Source of the DNA: Thermomicrobiaceae bacterium
GTDB lineage: Bacteria; Chloroflexota; Chloroflexia; Thermomicrobiales; Thermomicrobiaceae
Direction: 5' to 3'
DNA length: 54,889 nt
Assembly: GCA_014874455.1 (NCBI GenBank)
Contig: JADBJL010000022.1
Span: forward strand, 1-54,889
Each line of letters starts with the position of its first letter. The stretch's first letter is position 1. The translations under genes and the position numbers were made by a program. Of the stretch, positions 35,780-44,198 are shown piece after piece. The notes below the pieces were generated by a model that made no database searches, was not told where the DNA came from, and worked only from the letters and a program-made list of their open reading frames with translations.

Positions 35780-36235
35780 ATGCTGGATGCGTACCGTGAA
35801 CTCATCGATCTTCTCGCCGAGACGCCGAGGCGCCTCCAGGGCCTCGTCGAGGGCCGGGAACTCCCCGCGCAGCGCTCGAACGAGAACTGGGGGCCGATCG
35901 AGGTCATCGCCCATCTGGTCGACGCGGAGCGTCTCTGCCGGCAACGGATCGCGCGGATGCTGGCCGAGGACACGCCCTACTTCCGGGCTATGAACCAGCT
36001 CGAGCTGGCGCGGGCAGGCGACTACGCGAGCCGCAGCCTAGCCGAAGTCCTCGAGGCCTTCGGGCGCGAGCGCGGCGAGACCGTCTCGCTGCTGATGAAC
36101 CTTTCCCCGAAGGACTGGGCGCGCAAGGCCATCCACGAGACGCGAGACGAGATCACGGTCGAGGACATCGTCGAAGACCTGATCGAGCACGACCGCGAGC
36201 ACCTCGACCAGATCCGGGATCTGCTGGGAGCGTAG
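35780..36235 (+). CDS. DinB-superfamily protein
   Basis: 151 residues from ATG 35780; ATG 35732 (167 residues) is an alternative, neither having a strong ribosome site. The four-helix DinB fold is recognisable: MLDAYRELIDLLAETPRRL, NWGPIEVIAHLVDAERLCRQRI with the first metal histidine, and VEDIVEDLIEHDREHLDQIRDLL with the two C-terminal histidines. Such proteins are metal-dependent thiol transferases or of unknown function. GC content returns to the genome norm here. It is convergent with the beta-propeller gene. Confidence 0.82.
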   Translation: MLDAYRELIDLLAETPRRLQGLVEGRELPAQRSNENWGPIEVIAHLVDAERLCRQRIARMLAEDTPYFRAMNQLELARAGDYASRSLAEVLEAFGRERGETVSLLMNLSPKDWARKAIHETRDEITVEDIVEDLIEHDREHLDQIRDLLGA

Positions 36236-36382
36236 CGCCGACCCGGCAGCCCGGGTGCGCAACCGCCACTCGAGCGCGGGCAAGCACCTGCGATGGGCAT
36301 GGCGGCGGGAAAGAGTGGCCTGTGCTTCCGCACCAACCCGGTGCACTCGAGAAAGGCGATTGCACCACTAACCGCGCTTGGC

Positions 36383-38662
36383 TCACTCCCTGCCCACCTC
36401 GATCGTGTCGACCATGACCGGCACGACGCTGCCGTCGGCGTGCCGCATGCTCACCTCGACCCACCAGGTGCCCGCTTCCCAGAAGGTCACGTGACCCTCG
36501 TAGACACCGTGTCCGACCGGCTCGAACCGGCCGGTGGTCGCCCCGCCGTCCACCCCGAGGTAAAAGCTCGCGAGGGGCGTGAACACTCCGGACAGTGAGC
36601 CGTCGGCGATCGTGACGTCCGCTGGAAGCGGCTTCCCGGTCTCGGCGTCCACGAACGCCAGGCGGAAGAGCATCCGCTGGTGCACGACCGGCCGCTCCGG
36701 GTCGGTCGTGATCCGCAGCACGTAGGCGCGCCCATCGGTGCCGTCGAACGTCGGCAGCACGGTCACGGTTGCCGCGCGGTAGGCGCGACTGTCGAAGGAG
36801 TCGTCGCGCTCGGCGACGACCGTGAGCGTCCAGGGGCCGGCCTTTGCCAGCGCGACCTGCCCTCGGTAGCGCGCGAAGCCGGCCGGCTCCAGCTCGACGG
36901 TCACGGGGCCGTCCGAGTCGCGGTAGGCGAGCGCGGCGATCACTCGATCAGGCGGGTCGTAGCGGACGTCACCCTGGCTGCGGCGGAGCGGGCAGCCCGT
37001 CACCGGGTCGACGAAGCGCGCCTCGATCGTCACCGGATGGCCGGCGAGCACGCTGGCCGGGTCGGCCGACACCGTCAGCGCGGCGATCGGCCGGGCGTCG
37101 GCCGGAGCGTTCCGAGGGAGCGTACCGCTGGCGGGGGCGCGGCCGAAGGTGCGACGGTAGAGTTCCGCCAGCGTGGTGACGTCGGGGCTCTGAACCGGCA
37201 CCGTGAAGACCTCGACGCCGGTCGTGGCGTCGAGCACGCTCAGCTCGATCTGGCTCTGCGCTGGGCTGGTGCGCCAGAGCTGGGCGTAGAGAAAGCGGCC
37301 GTCCTGGCTGAGGAACATGCCACCCGGGCTCGTGCCCGGCAGCCAGCGATCGACGATGCGCCACGACGCCGTGTCGATGACCCAGATCCCGTCCATCCTC
37401 CCCTGCTGGGCCTCACCCTGGAACCCGATCGCGTAGAGCCGGCTCCCGTCCGGCGAGAGCTGCATACCGCCGTCCGCGAAGGAGAACTTGGCCGCGGCCT
37501 CTCGCGCGAGCAGGCCGCGCAGCGCGGCAAGGAAGCGCTCGGGCCACGACGAGCGCGCCGGCTGGGCCTCTATCTCGATGGCGACCTGCCTTTCGATCCG
37601 CTGGCGCTCCAGGTCGATGATCGCCAGCTCGCCGCTCGTCGGCGCCAGGACATAGAGCCGGCGCCCGTCGGGCGAGACGACGTGCTCGTAGGGGAAGTAG
37701 TCGGCCTGCTCGTCGAAGGCGAGGTCGAGCGACGGCCCCATCGCGCCGTTCGCCAGGTCGAGGAAGGTCACAGAGACGCGGCGCGCGCTCTGGTTGACGA
37801 TGCCGTAGAGCCAGCGACCGTCCGGCGTCGGGCGGCCGTCCCACAGCGGTACTGCCCCCGGCTGCGCTTCGACCACCGTGCGCGCCTCGACCGTGCCCTC
37901 GGGCAGCCGCAGCCGGGCGTAGAGCGTCGGGCCGAGCTCACCATCGGCGTCCTGGTCGCTCGGAAGCGCATCCCAGGTCGAGGCGAGGACGACGAGGCTC
38001 GCGCCGTCAGGGGAGGTGAGCAGGCGGGCGAACCCTGGCGCCGGCCCTCCGGTATCGACCGCCCAGCGCGCGACCTCCGCACCGGTGGAGCGATCCAGCA
38101 CAGTGATCGTGATCGGGTCCGCCGCCTGCCACACGTGGCTAGCCACGTAGACGCGGTCGGCGGTGACGGCCACGCTGTCCAGTATGAGCTGCGGGCGCTC
38201 TATGAGCTGCGGGCGCTCGTCGATCGGCCCCGAGTTCGGCGTCGCAGCACCGGCCGGGGTCGCCAGCTCCATCACGTGAGCACGCCACTGCGTCTCGAGC
38301 GTGTCGGTCGCGAGCGCGATCACCGTGCCGACCTGCCTGCCTTCGACCTCCTCGACCTGGCGGACGACGAGCTGGCGGCCGTCCGGGGAGATCGCCGCGT
38401 CGCTGGATGAGACGAAGCCAGCAGACTCGAGGATCGGCTGGGGTAGCCGGTGCCCGGGCATCAGGGCGCTGAGCATCGAGCGGCCGGTCTGCTGGTCGTA
38501 GGTGCTGAAGAGCAGCGTGTCTGGAAGCGTGACCGGGTCGGCCTCGGCCACCGTTTCACTGGGCTCATGCCTGCGGGCAGCCATCGTGGTGACGATGCCC
38601 AGCCCGGCGGTGAGCGCCAGTATGAGGATGACGGCGACGAGCGAGCGGACGCGTTGAGCCAT
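36383..38662 (-). CDS. Membrane-anchored beta-propeller (YVTN-like) protein
   Basis: 759 residues from ATG 38662 with GGAGGTTCGCC upstream. An N-terminal anchor (LVAVILILALTAGLGIVTTMAA) is followed by beta-propeller blades with repeated SPDGR/SPDGS units: AISPDGRQLVVRQV, TSPDGASLVVLAS, TPDGRWLYGIVN, VSPDGRRLYVLAP, LSPDGSRLYAIGF and LSQDGRFLYAQLW. Residues about 530-755 are two or three Ig-like beta domains (for example AGHPVTIEARFVDPVTGCPL and GVYEGHVTFWEAGTWWVEV). The protein probably faces outside the membrane. A short in-frame tandem duplication (ERPQLI twice) lies near residues 150-160. Function unknown. The 147-base gap to the DinB gene has a small hairpin (36241-36256). Confidence 0.82.
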   Translation of the reverse strand: MAQRVRSLVAVILILALTAGLGIVTTMAARRHEPSETVAEADPVTLPDTLLFSTYDQQTGRSMLSALMPGHRLPQPILESAGFVSSSDAAISPDGRQLVVRQVEEVEGRQVGTVIALATDTLETQWRAHVMELATPAGAATPNSGPIDERPQLIERPQLILDSVAVTADRVYVASHVWQAADPITITVLDRSTGAEVARWAVDTGGPAPGFARLLTSPDGASLVVLASTWDALPSDQDADGELGPTLYARLRLPEGTVEARTVVEAQPGAVPLWDGRPTPDGRWLYGIVNQSARRVSVTFLDLANGAMGPSLDLAFDEQADYFPYEHVVSPDGRRLYVLAPTSGELAIIDLERQRIERQVAIEIEAQPARSSWPERFLAALRGLLAREAAAKFSFADGGMQLSPDGSRLYAIGFQGEAQQGRMDGIWVIDTASWRIVDRWLPGTSPGGMFLSQDGRFLYAQLWRTSPAQSQIELSVLDATTGVEVFTVPVQSPDVTTLAELYRRTFGRAPASGTLPRNAPADARPIAALTVSADPASVLAGHPVTIEARFVDPVTGCPLRRSQGDVRYDPPDRVIAALAYRDSDGPVTVELEPAGFARYRGQVALAKAGPWTLTVVAERDDSFDSRAYRAATVTVLPTFDGTDGRAYVLRITTDPERPVVHQRMLFRLAFVDAETGKPLPADVTIADGSLSGVFTPLASFYLGVDGGATTGRFEPVGHGVYEGHVTFWEAGTWWVEVSMRHADGSVVPVMVDTIEVGRE
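38183..38218. repeat. Perfect 18-bp in-frame tandem duplication
   Basis: TATGAGCTGCGGGCGCTC is repeated exactly at 38183-38200 and 38201-38218 inside the propeller gene, adding six residues (ERPQLI) without breaking the frame. Looks like a recent slippage event. Confidence 0.9.
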
Positions 38663-38665
38663 GGC

Positions 38666-38730
38666 GAACCTCCGTCGGTGCGCGACCTCGACTGCCCACC
38701 GGTACTACAACGCGCAAATCGCGGAGGTTC
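38666..38730 (-). promoter_or_regulatory. Possible Shine-Dalgarno-sequestering helix in the propeller gene leader
   Basis: In the minus-strand transcript, GAACCTCCG (38722-38730) is a perfect 9-base complement of CGGAGGTTC (38666-38674), which contains the ribosome site 3 bases before ATG 38662. The loop would be 47 bases. The upstream LLM gene on the same strand could supply the transcript. No promoter is evident between them. Confidence 0.45.
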
Positions 38731-38784
38731 CCGTTCTCCTCGTCGTTCACCGGCGCTCGCCGGCAGCGGTCGCCCGCTCAGGGG

Positions 38785-39585
38785 CTAACGGGCCGGAACT
38801 CCGGGAGCCGCAGCCCGTACCAGCTCCAGTACCGGCTCCACCTCGTCGGTGGCGGCGATAGCGCGCACGACCAGCTCGTCGAGCACGTCGTCCCATACCC
38901 GGAGTGCCGCTGGCAGCTCTTCCGGTCGATCAACCGCGATCGCCGTCTGCCGGGCGCGCGCGCCCATACGGGCGAAGTGGTCGGCGTAGCCGGGGATACG
39001 CTCGTAACGCTCAGCTTCCTGCTCCAACCGCCGGATCGCGGGCGGGCCGATGGCGACGCGCACGTAGGCGTAGAGCTTCGGCCGCGGCCGCCCGGCCTGC
39101 TCTGCTCCCTCCTGCACCCAGCCGGCGGAGACGCGTGCGTGCTCGGGCGTAAGCCAGTTGAGTAACACGGCATCGGCCACCTCCCCAGCAAGCCGGCACA
39201 TCTTGGGCCCCAGCGCCGCCACGACCAGCTCGACTGGTAGCGCGTCCCGCAGCGCCCGGGCACCCTGTCGCACCCGCCGCAGGGCGCCCGGCCCCGCTCC
39301 GCTACCGATGCCCAGCCGCAGCCGGTCGAGTGGCAGCCCTAGCCGGCGTACCTGCTCGACGATGCTCTCCGCCGAGCGCCGGGACAGCGGGATGACCCCG
39401 ACGCCCAGGCCGATCTGACGGGTCACGGACGCTGCCTCAGCCAGCGCGGCCAGCCCGTCGCCGTCCGGCGTATCGTTCACCCAGAACGTTCGATACCCGT
39501 GTTGCTCCGCCGCAGCCGCTGCCGCCCGGATCACGATGGCTGGTGTCGTCGCTGCTAGCCCGAACCCTCGCGCGCCGCTACTCAT
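38785..39585 (-). CDS. LLM-class flavin-dependent oxidoreductase-like protein
   Basis: 266 residues from ATG 39585, with AAAGGAGCGAGCC upstream. It has the bacterial luciferase-like fold: GFGLAATTPAIVIRAAAAAAEQHGYRTFWVNDTPDGDGLAALAEAASVTRQIGLGVGV, then LPLDRLRLGIGSGAG, then VVAALGPKMCRLAGEVADAVLLNWLTPEHARVS, which is the pattern of F420- or FMN-dependent LLM enzymes. The length is at the short end of the family (usually 280-340). Such enzymes oxidise or reduce secondary alcohols, nitro compounds or cofactor substrates. No F420 genes are nearby. Same strand as the propeller gene, 122 bases upstream. Confidence 0.85.
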   Translation of the reverse strand: MSSGARGFGLAATTPAIVIRAAAAAAEQHGYRTFWVNDTPDGDGLAALAEAASVTRQIGLGVGVIPLSRRSAESIVEQVRRLGLPLDRLRLGIGSGAGPGALRRVRQGARALRDALPVELVVAALGPKMCRLAGEVADAVLLNWLTPEHARVSAGWVQEGAEQAGRPRPKLYAYVRVAIGPPAIRRLEQEAERYERIPGYADHFARMGARARQTAIAVDRPEELPAALRVWDDVLDELVVRAIAATDEVEPVLELVRAAAPGVPAR

Positions 39586-40093
39586 GGCTCGCTCCTTTCG
39601 GGTCACTCGCTCGCGCCCAGTGCCCGGCCGCGCCGGGCCTCTGGCACAGCATGCCGCACGCGAGCCGGCCGGCCAAGAGAGGCGAGGCTTGTCCGCGCTC
39701 GCTGGCCGCGAGCCGGCTCGGCGCGAGACACCCCACTACCTTCTCTCCCGCGCTGCGCTGAATTGGGCCCGCTTCACTGCACGCCGGGCTGAAGTTCCGC
39801 GCTCACTTCCAAGAGCCGGCTCACGCCGGCTGAGAGGCCAGGGGGCGGGCATTGCCATCAAGGAAGGCACCCAGCCCGCTTGAGCGAACGTTGTTCGCAA
39901 TTCAGCGCGCTGCGAGCGGCCACGAGGTAAGGGGGAACGTGATGAAGCTTTAGGCGATTCGCCTGTTGTCAAATGTCCCGCTCAGCGCTAGCATGAGCGT
40001 GTGATTCCCAGCACAGCGACTGGCCGCATGGTTCGGCTGGCGTCACGGAGGACTCCGCTCGTCGCCGGTGCCCATTCGTCGAAAGGGGATCCC
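39586..40093. other. Intergenic region with inverted repeats
   Basis: No gene is supported. An 11-bp inverted repeat GCGCTGAATTG (39755-39765) and CAATTCAGCGC (39898-39908) encloses about 130 bases, with an inner hairpin AGCCGGC/GCCGGCT (39814-39831) and a near-terminal hairpin GCGAAC/GTTCGC (39884-39898). This looks like a small element remnant or structured RNA, but the flanks show no target duplication. Confidence 0.4.
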
Positions 40094-40945
40094 ATGGCAA
40101 CTATCGAGCAGGTTCCAGACCGCGCCCAGTGGGATGCCACCAACTACAGCAACAAGGATCGGCTCCTCGGCGTGGTGCGCGAGGAGGCCAGGCGCGTCAT
40201 GGAGTTGGCCGAGCGCCCTGAACATTGGGAGGCGCCGACCGCCTGTGGTCACTGGCAGGTACGGGATATCGTCGGCCATATGGTCGATGTGACCGAGGGC
40301 TACTTGAAGGCCTTCGATATTGCGCACAGGGGCGGCCAGGCGGAGCCAGCCCTCGGGTTGCGCGTGATGGCCAAGCGGCTCGACGAGCGCGCCTTGACTT
40401 TTCGCTCGGTGCCACAGGCCGAGCTACTTCAGCGCCTGCGCGACGACTTCGAGCGGGTAATGGCGATCTTCGAGGGGTTGAGCGCCGACGAGTGGACGGG
40501 GCTGCAGGTACCGCACGCCTATATGGGCCCGCTGCCAGCGTTCATCTACCCCGTCTTCCAGCTCATGGATTACGGCGTGCACGGCTGGGATATCCGCGAG
40601 GGACTCGGCCTGCCCAACGGGCTGCCGGGTGACGTGGCCGACTTCCTCGCGCCGTTCATGTTCATCCTCTGGCAGGTGACGACGGACACCGAGCGGGTCG
40701 GCTCGGAGCCGATCCAGGTCGGCTTCCGGGTATCCGGCCGGAACGGCGGCGCCTGGCGCGTCACCGTCACCGCGGGCGGCTACACCTACGAGCCATGCTC
40801 GCTCGCTGAGCTGAACGCGCCGACCGTGTTCGAGTTCGACCCGGGGAGCCTCGTCCTCACCGCTTTCGGGCGGGTGCGCGCCGGCACCGCCTACGGCGAT
40901 CAACGGCTCGCCGACCGTTACCGCTCGCTCTTCTTCTCGATCTGA
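40094..40945 (+). CDS. Maleylpyruvate isomerase-type/MDMPI N-terminal family protein
   Basis: 283 residues from ATG 40094 (AAAGGGGA upstream). The N-terminal half is a DinB-like four-helix metal domain: ACGHWQVRDIVGHMVDVTEGYLKAF with the first histidine of the MDMPI N-terminal motif, and FQLMDYGVHGWDIREGLGLP with the later histidine. The C-terminal half is an SCP2-like beta domain (RVTVTAGGYTYEPCSLAELNAPTVFEFDPGSLVLTAFGRVRAGTAYGD). This two-domain layout is the actinobacterial mycothiol-dependent maleylpyruvate isomerase type, although Chloroflexota are not known to make mycothiol, so the thiol cofactor is uncertain. Single gene. Confidence 0.82.
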   Translation: MATIEQVPDRAQWDATNYSNKDRLLGVVREEARRVMELAERPEHWEAPTACGHWQVRDIVGHMVDVTEGYLKAFDIAHRGGQAEPALGLRVMAKRLDERALTFRSVPQAELLQRLRDDFERVMAIFEGLSADEWTGLQVPHAYMGPLPAFIYPVFQLMDYGVHGWDIREGLGLPNGLPGDVADFLAPFMFILWQVTTDTERVGSEPIQVGFRVSGRNGGAWRVTVTAGGYTYEPCSLAELNAPTVFEFDPGSLVLTAFGRVRAGTAYGDQRLADRYRSLFFSI

Positions 40946-40983
40946 GGGGTCTCCGCGGGGCCTACCAGGGCGCTCGGTCGAGG

Positions 40984-42051
40984 CTAGAACGGTACTGGCA
41001 TCGCGAGCTCAGTGGCGATGACCCGGAGTTCCTGGAGCACCTTGGGGTGCACCGGAATCCCGTTGGCGCGCCGGTCAGCCTCCGCTTCGAACTCGGGGTC
41101 GCCGGGCACCAGCACGCGCTCGACCCCGGCGACGGGCTGGGCGGTGCGCAGCTCGTGGAGCATCTCGTCCATATGCGCCAGGAACTCGTCGAGCGGGCGG
41201 AAGGCGTCGATCCGCCAGGCGAGGAAGGCGTGCCCGGTGTTCGAAGGACGAGGCTCGGATCGCGAGCCGGCCACGTACTTGGCCCAGGCTGCACCGGCGA
41301 GCTGCCCGCAGAGCACCTCGATGAACAGGGCCAGGCCGTACCCCTTGTGACTGCGCAGCTCGGGGAATGCGCCCAGCGGCGTCAGCGCCACCGCGGCGAA
41401 GGGGTCAGTGGTCACTTTCCCGTCACGATCCAGTGCCCAGCCGGCCGGGATCGGCTTCTCTTCCCGCTGGGCGATCTCGATCTTGCCCCAGGCCACGGTG
41501 CTGGTTGCCATATCGAGCACGAATGGCCGCTCCTTGCCGGCCGGGATGGCGACGGCGATCGGCGCCGTGCTCAGGTACGGCTCGCGGGCGTTGGTGGGCA
41601 CGACGAGCGGCGTGGCGTTACTCATCGCGACGCCGCAGAGTCCCGGCTCTTCGAGGGCCATGGTGGCGTAGTAGCCAGCGATGCCGAAATGGTTGCTCTG
41701 GCGAACCGTGGCCATGCAGAGGCCCGTCTCCTTGGCCTTCTCGATACAGCGGCGCATGGCCCGATAGGCGGCTGGGTGGCCCATGCCGTTGTCGGCGTCG
41801 AAGGCGATGGTCGCCAGCGTCTCAGCGATCACCCGGAAGTTCGGCCGCAGGTTGACCAGTCCGCTCCGGATCCGGTTGACGTACATCGGGATACGCGCCA
41901 ACCCGTGGGAATCGAGCCCGCGGATATCGGCTGCCAGGAGGACATCCGCGGAGATCGTCGCCTCTTCCTCGGTCAGCCCTAACCGGAGGAAGAGGTCGGT
42001 GACGAACCGCTGGAGCGTGGACACTGGTAGCCGGACTGCAGCCTGCGTCAT
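40984..42051 (-). CDS. Ldh family (malate/L-lactate/ureidoglycolate) oxidoreductase
   Basis: 355 residues from ATG 42051 (GAGGGAACG upstream); the frame is open further right, but the first 35 codons look non-coding. Family motifs: VLLAADIRGLDSHGLARIPMYVNRI, NHFGIAGYYATMALEEPGLCGVAMSNATPLVVP, and APIAVAIPAGKERPFVLDMATSTVAWGKI with a conserved arginine/lysine active site around HGLAR. Members reduce or oxidise 2-hydroxy acids with NAD(P), including malate and ureidoglycolate dehydrogenases. No uric acid or lactate genes are adjacent, so the substrate is open. Divergent from the UspA gene. Confidence 0.9.
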   Translation of the reverse strand: MTQAAVRLPVSTLQRFVTDLFLRLGLTEEEATISADVLLAADIRGLDSHGLARIPMYVNRIRSGLVNLRPNFRVIAETLATIAFDADNGMGHPAAYRAMRRCIEKAKETGLCMATVRQSNHFGIAGYYATMALEEPGLCGVAMSNATPLVVPTNAREPYLSTAPIAVAIPAGKERPFVLDMATSTVAWGKIEIAQREEKPIPAGWALDRDGKVTTDPFAAVALTPLGAFPELRSHKGYGLALFIEVLCGQLAGAAWAKYVAGSRSEPRPSNTGHAFLAWRIDAFRPLDEFLAHMDEMLHELRTAQPVAGVERVLVPGDPEFEAEADRRANGIPVHPKVLQELRVIATELAMPVPF

Positions 42052-42169
42052 CGTTCCCTCCCGCTCGTACCGATCCTCTTCGAGCGTGCCACCACCATGC
42101 ACACGGGAGACACCACCGCCCGAGAGCGCGCTGGTCTGAAGAACGCCCAGCGCCAAGCGAACGCGGCGT

Positions 42170-42181
42170 CATGGTACCATG
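42170..42181. promoter_or_regulatory. 12-bp palindrome CATGGTACCATG between divergent genes
   Basis: A perfect palindrome in the 171-bp divergent intergenic region, 41 bases upstream of the UspA start. It may be an operator for either gene. No clear -35/-10 pair overlaps it. Confidence 0.3.
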
Positions 42182-42222
42182 CTGCTAGTCGGTCGGTCGG
42201 CGGGAAGCGAGAGGAGTCGACG

Positions 42223-43098
42223 ATGTTCGCCACTGTGCTCGTTCCACTCGATGGCTCGGAGCTGGCTGAGGCCGCCCTACCCTATGCGAAAGGGATCGCC
42301 GAGAAGACAGGCGCAGTGCTCCACCTGGTGCGAGTGGTGCCGATCGAAGCCTCACCGGACGAGGCCACCGAAGCACGGGAATATCTCTCGCGCCTGAGCG
42401 GGCAACTCGGCGAACGTGTGCAGCTCAGCGTGCGCTACGGACACCCAGCGGCAGAGATCATCGATCTGGTTCAGGAGCTGGCCGAGCCCTTGATCGTGAT
42501 GACCACACATGGTCGGGGCGGGCTGGGACGCTGGCTCTACGGCAGTGTAGCCGATCGCGTCGTCCGGGGGGCCGGAGCGCCTGTCCTGTTGATCCGGTCA
42601 GGGATTCCCGCGCGGGAACCGGGCGTGCTCCGCAGCATCGTGGTGCCGCTCGACGGCTCGGTACTCGCTGAAGCGGCGCTGCCCGCTGCCGTCGAGCTGG
42701 CGCGCCGGTTCGGCGCTGACCTCCACCTGGTTCGGGTCGTGGAGACCCCCGAAGTCTACGCCTTGCTGGGCGCGCACGGTACGGCGACCGTCTCGGCAGA
42801 CCTGATCGCCGATGTAACCCGGCAGATGGTCGAGAGCGCGTCGACGTACTTGAGCGAGGTGGCCGAGCGAGTGCGGGGGGAGGGGATCCGAGTCGAGAGC
42901 CATGTGCTGGAAGGGCTGGCGATCGAGCAGCTCCTCGCGTTCGAGCGGGAGCAGCAGCCGGATCTGGTGGTCATGGCGACGCACGGGCGCGGTGGGCTCA
43001 GCCGGGTGATCTTCGGGAGCGTGGCGGAGCGCGTCCTCCGCGAAGGGAACGCCCCGGTGATGCTGATCCGCCCACCGGAGCCAGAGGAGCAGGGCTGA
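42223..43098 (+). CDS. Tandem UspA universal stress protein
   Basis: 291 residues from ATG 42223 with GAGAGGAG upstream. Two UspA domains: 1-148 starting FATVLVPLDGSELAEAALPYA, with the ATP-binding G-x2-G-x9-GS pattern in HGRGGLGRWLYGSVADRV, and 149-291 starting LRSIVVPLDGSVLAEAALPAAVELA with HGRGGLSRVIFGSVAERVL. Both copies therefore keep the ATP-binding motif. Such fused UspA proteins act in resting or stress survival, in the cytosol. It is followed by a strong hairpin pair and is convergent with the E1 beta gene. Confidence 0.93.
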   Translation: MFATVLVPLDGSELAEAALPYAKGIAEKTGAVLHLVRVVPIEASPDEATEAREYLSRLSGQLGERVQLSVRYGHPAAEIIDLVQELAEPLIVMTTHGRGGLGRWLYGSVADRVVRGAGAPVLLIRSGIPAREPGVLRSIVVPLDGSVLAEAALPAAVELARRFGADLHLVRVVETPEVYALLGAHGTATVSADLIADVTRQMVESASTYLSEVAERVRGEGIRVESHVLEGLAIEQLLAFEREQQPDLVVMATHGRGGLSRVIFGSVAERVLREGNAPVMLIRPPEPEEQG

Positions 43099-43125
43099 TC
43101 CGCGCTCGTGAGCGAGCAGCGAACG

Positions 43126-43175
43126 CGAGAGGGGACGGCCAGATGGCCGTCCCCTCTCGTCTGCCGTGTGGCAGA
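43126..43175. terminator. Tandem terminator hairpins between UspA and E1 beta genes
   Basis: A perfect 15-base stem (CGAGAGGGGACGGCC 43126-43140 with its complement 43145-43159, loop AGAT) is followed by a 6-base stem (TCTGCC 43160-43165 / GGCAGA 43170-43175). Between convergent genes, so likely bidirectional; there is no U-tract. Confidence 0.8.
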
Positions 43176-43178
43176 GAT

Positions 43179-44198
43179 CTAGGCGGTTCGGGCGGGAGCG
43201 GTGACGAGGGCGCGAGCCTCCTCGTAGATCCGATCGACGCTGGGGATCACCGCGCGCTCCAGCGGCTCCGAGAACGGGATCGGCACGTCGGGCACCGCCA
43301 GCCGGCGGATCGGGGTCTTGAGCGCGTCGAAGGCGCCCTCCTGGATCCGGAAGGCCAGCTCGCCAGTCATCCCGTAGCTGCGGTAGTCCTCGTCCACGAT
43401 CAGCACGCGCCCGGTCTTGCGCGCCGAGGCGACCAGCGTGTCGGCATCGAGCGGCACCAGCGTGCGGACGTCGATCACCTCGGCGGCGATGCCGTCCTGG
43501 GCCAGCCGCTCGGCGGCGCGCAGGCAGCGATGCACCATCAGCCCGGCGGCGACCATCGTCAGGTCGGAGCCCTCGCGGCGAACCGCCGCTTTACCGAACT
43601 CGACGGTGTAGCGCTCTTCCGGGACGTCCTCTTCCTGCCCCTCGAACGGTAAGAAGGGCAGGCCAGTCAGCAGCTTGTGGCCGAAAATGACCACCGGGTT
43701 CTGGTCGCGCAGCGCGCTGATGGTCAGCCCCTTGGCGTCGTAGGCCGTCGCCGGTACCACGACCTTGAAGCCCGGCACATGGGCGAACAGGCCGTAGAGC
43801 ACCTGGGAGTGCTGCTCGGCGTCGCCGTAGCCGCCGCCGATCGCGGTGAGCACCGTGACCGGCATGGCGAACTGGCCGCCCGACATGTAGTGGTTCTTGG
43901 CCATGTGGTTGTACATCTGGTCGAAGCCGGCGCCGAGGAAGTCGACGAACATCAGCGAGACCACCGGGTGCATCCCGACGGCCGCCGCGCCGACCGTCAT
44001 CCCGAAGAATGTTTGTTCAGTGATCGGCGTGTCGACCACGCGGTCACGGCCGTACTTCTGGTGCAGGCCGATGGTGAAGCCGAAGACCGCGCCCCAGTAG
44101 GTGACGTCCTCACCCAGCACGACGATGTCCTGCCGCTCGGCCATCTCCTGGTCGATGGCCTCAGCGATCGCGAAGGCGATCCCTTTCATCTTTCTCAT
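43179..44198 (-). CDS. 2-oxoacid dehydrogenase E1 component, beta subunit
   Basis: 339 residues, ATG 44198 overlapping the alpha gene stop by four bases. TPP E1-beta features: VVLGEDVTYWGAVFGFTIGL, VVDTPITEQTFFGMTVGAAAVGMHPV with the conserved glutamate that activates thiamine, and the C-terminal transketolase domain (SDLTMVAAGLMVHRCLRAAERL, EVIDVRTLVPLDADTL, IVDEDYRSYGMTGELAFRI). Combines with the E1 alpha subunit encoded upstream to decarboxylate pyruvate, acetoin or a branched-chain 2-oxoacid. No E2 or E3 gene is seen in the window on this strand; the operon ends at the hairpins. Close to acetoin and pyruvate dehydrogenase E1 by eye. Confidence 0.92.
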   Translation of the reverse strand: MRKMKGIAFAIAEAIDQEMAERQDIVVLGEDVTYWGAVFGFTIGLHQKYGRDRVVDTPITEQTFFGMTVGAAAVGMHPVVSLMFVDFLGAGFDQMYNHMAKNHYMSGGQFAMPVTVLTAIGGGYGDAEQHSQVLYGLFAHVPGFKVVVPATAYDAKGLTISALRDQNPVVIFGHKLLTGLPFLPFEGQEEDVPEERYTVEFGKAAVRREGSDLTMVAAGLMVHRCLRAAERLAQDGIAAEVIDVRTLVPLDADTLVASARKTGRVLIVDEDYRSYGMTGELAFRIQEGAFDALKTPIRRLAVPDVPIPFSEPLERAVIPSVDRIYEEARALVTAPARTA

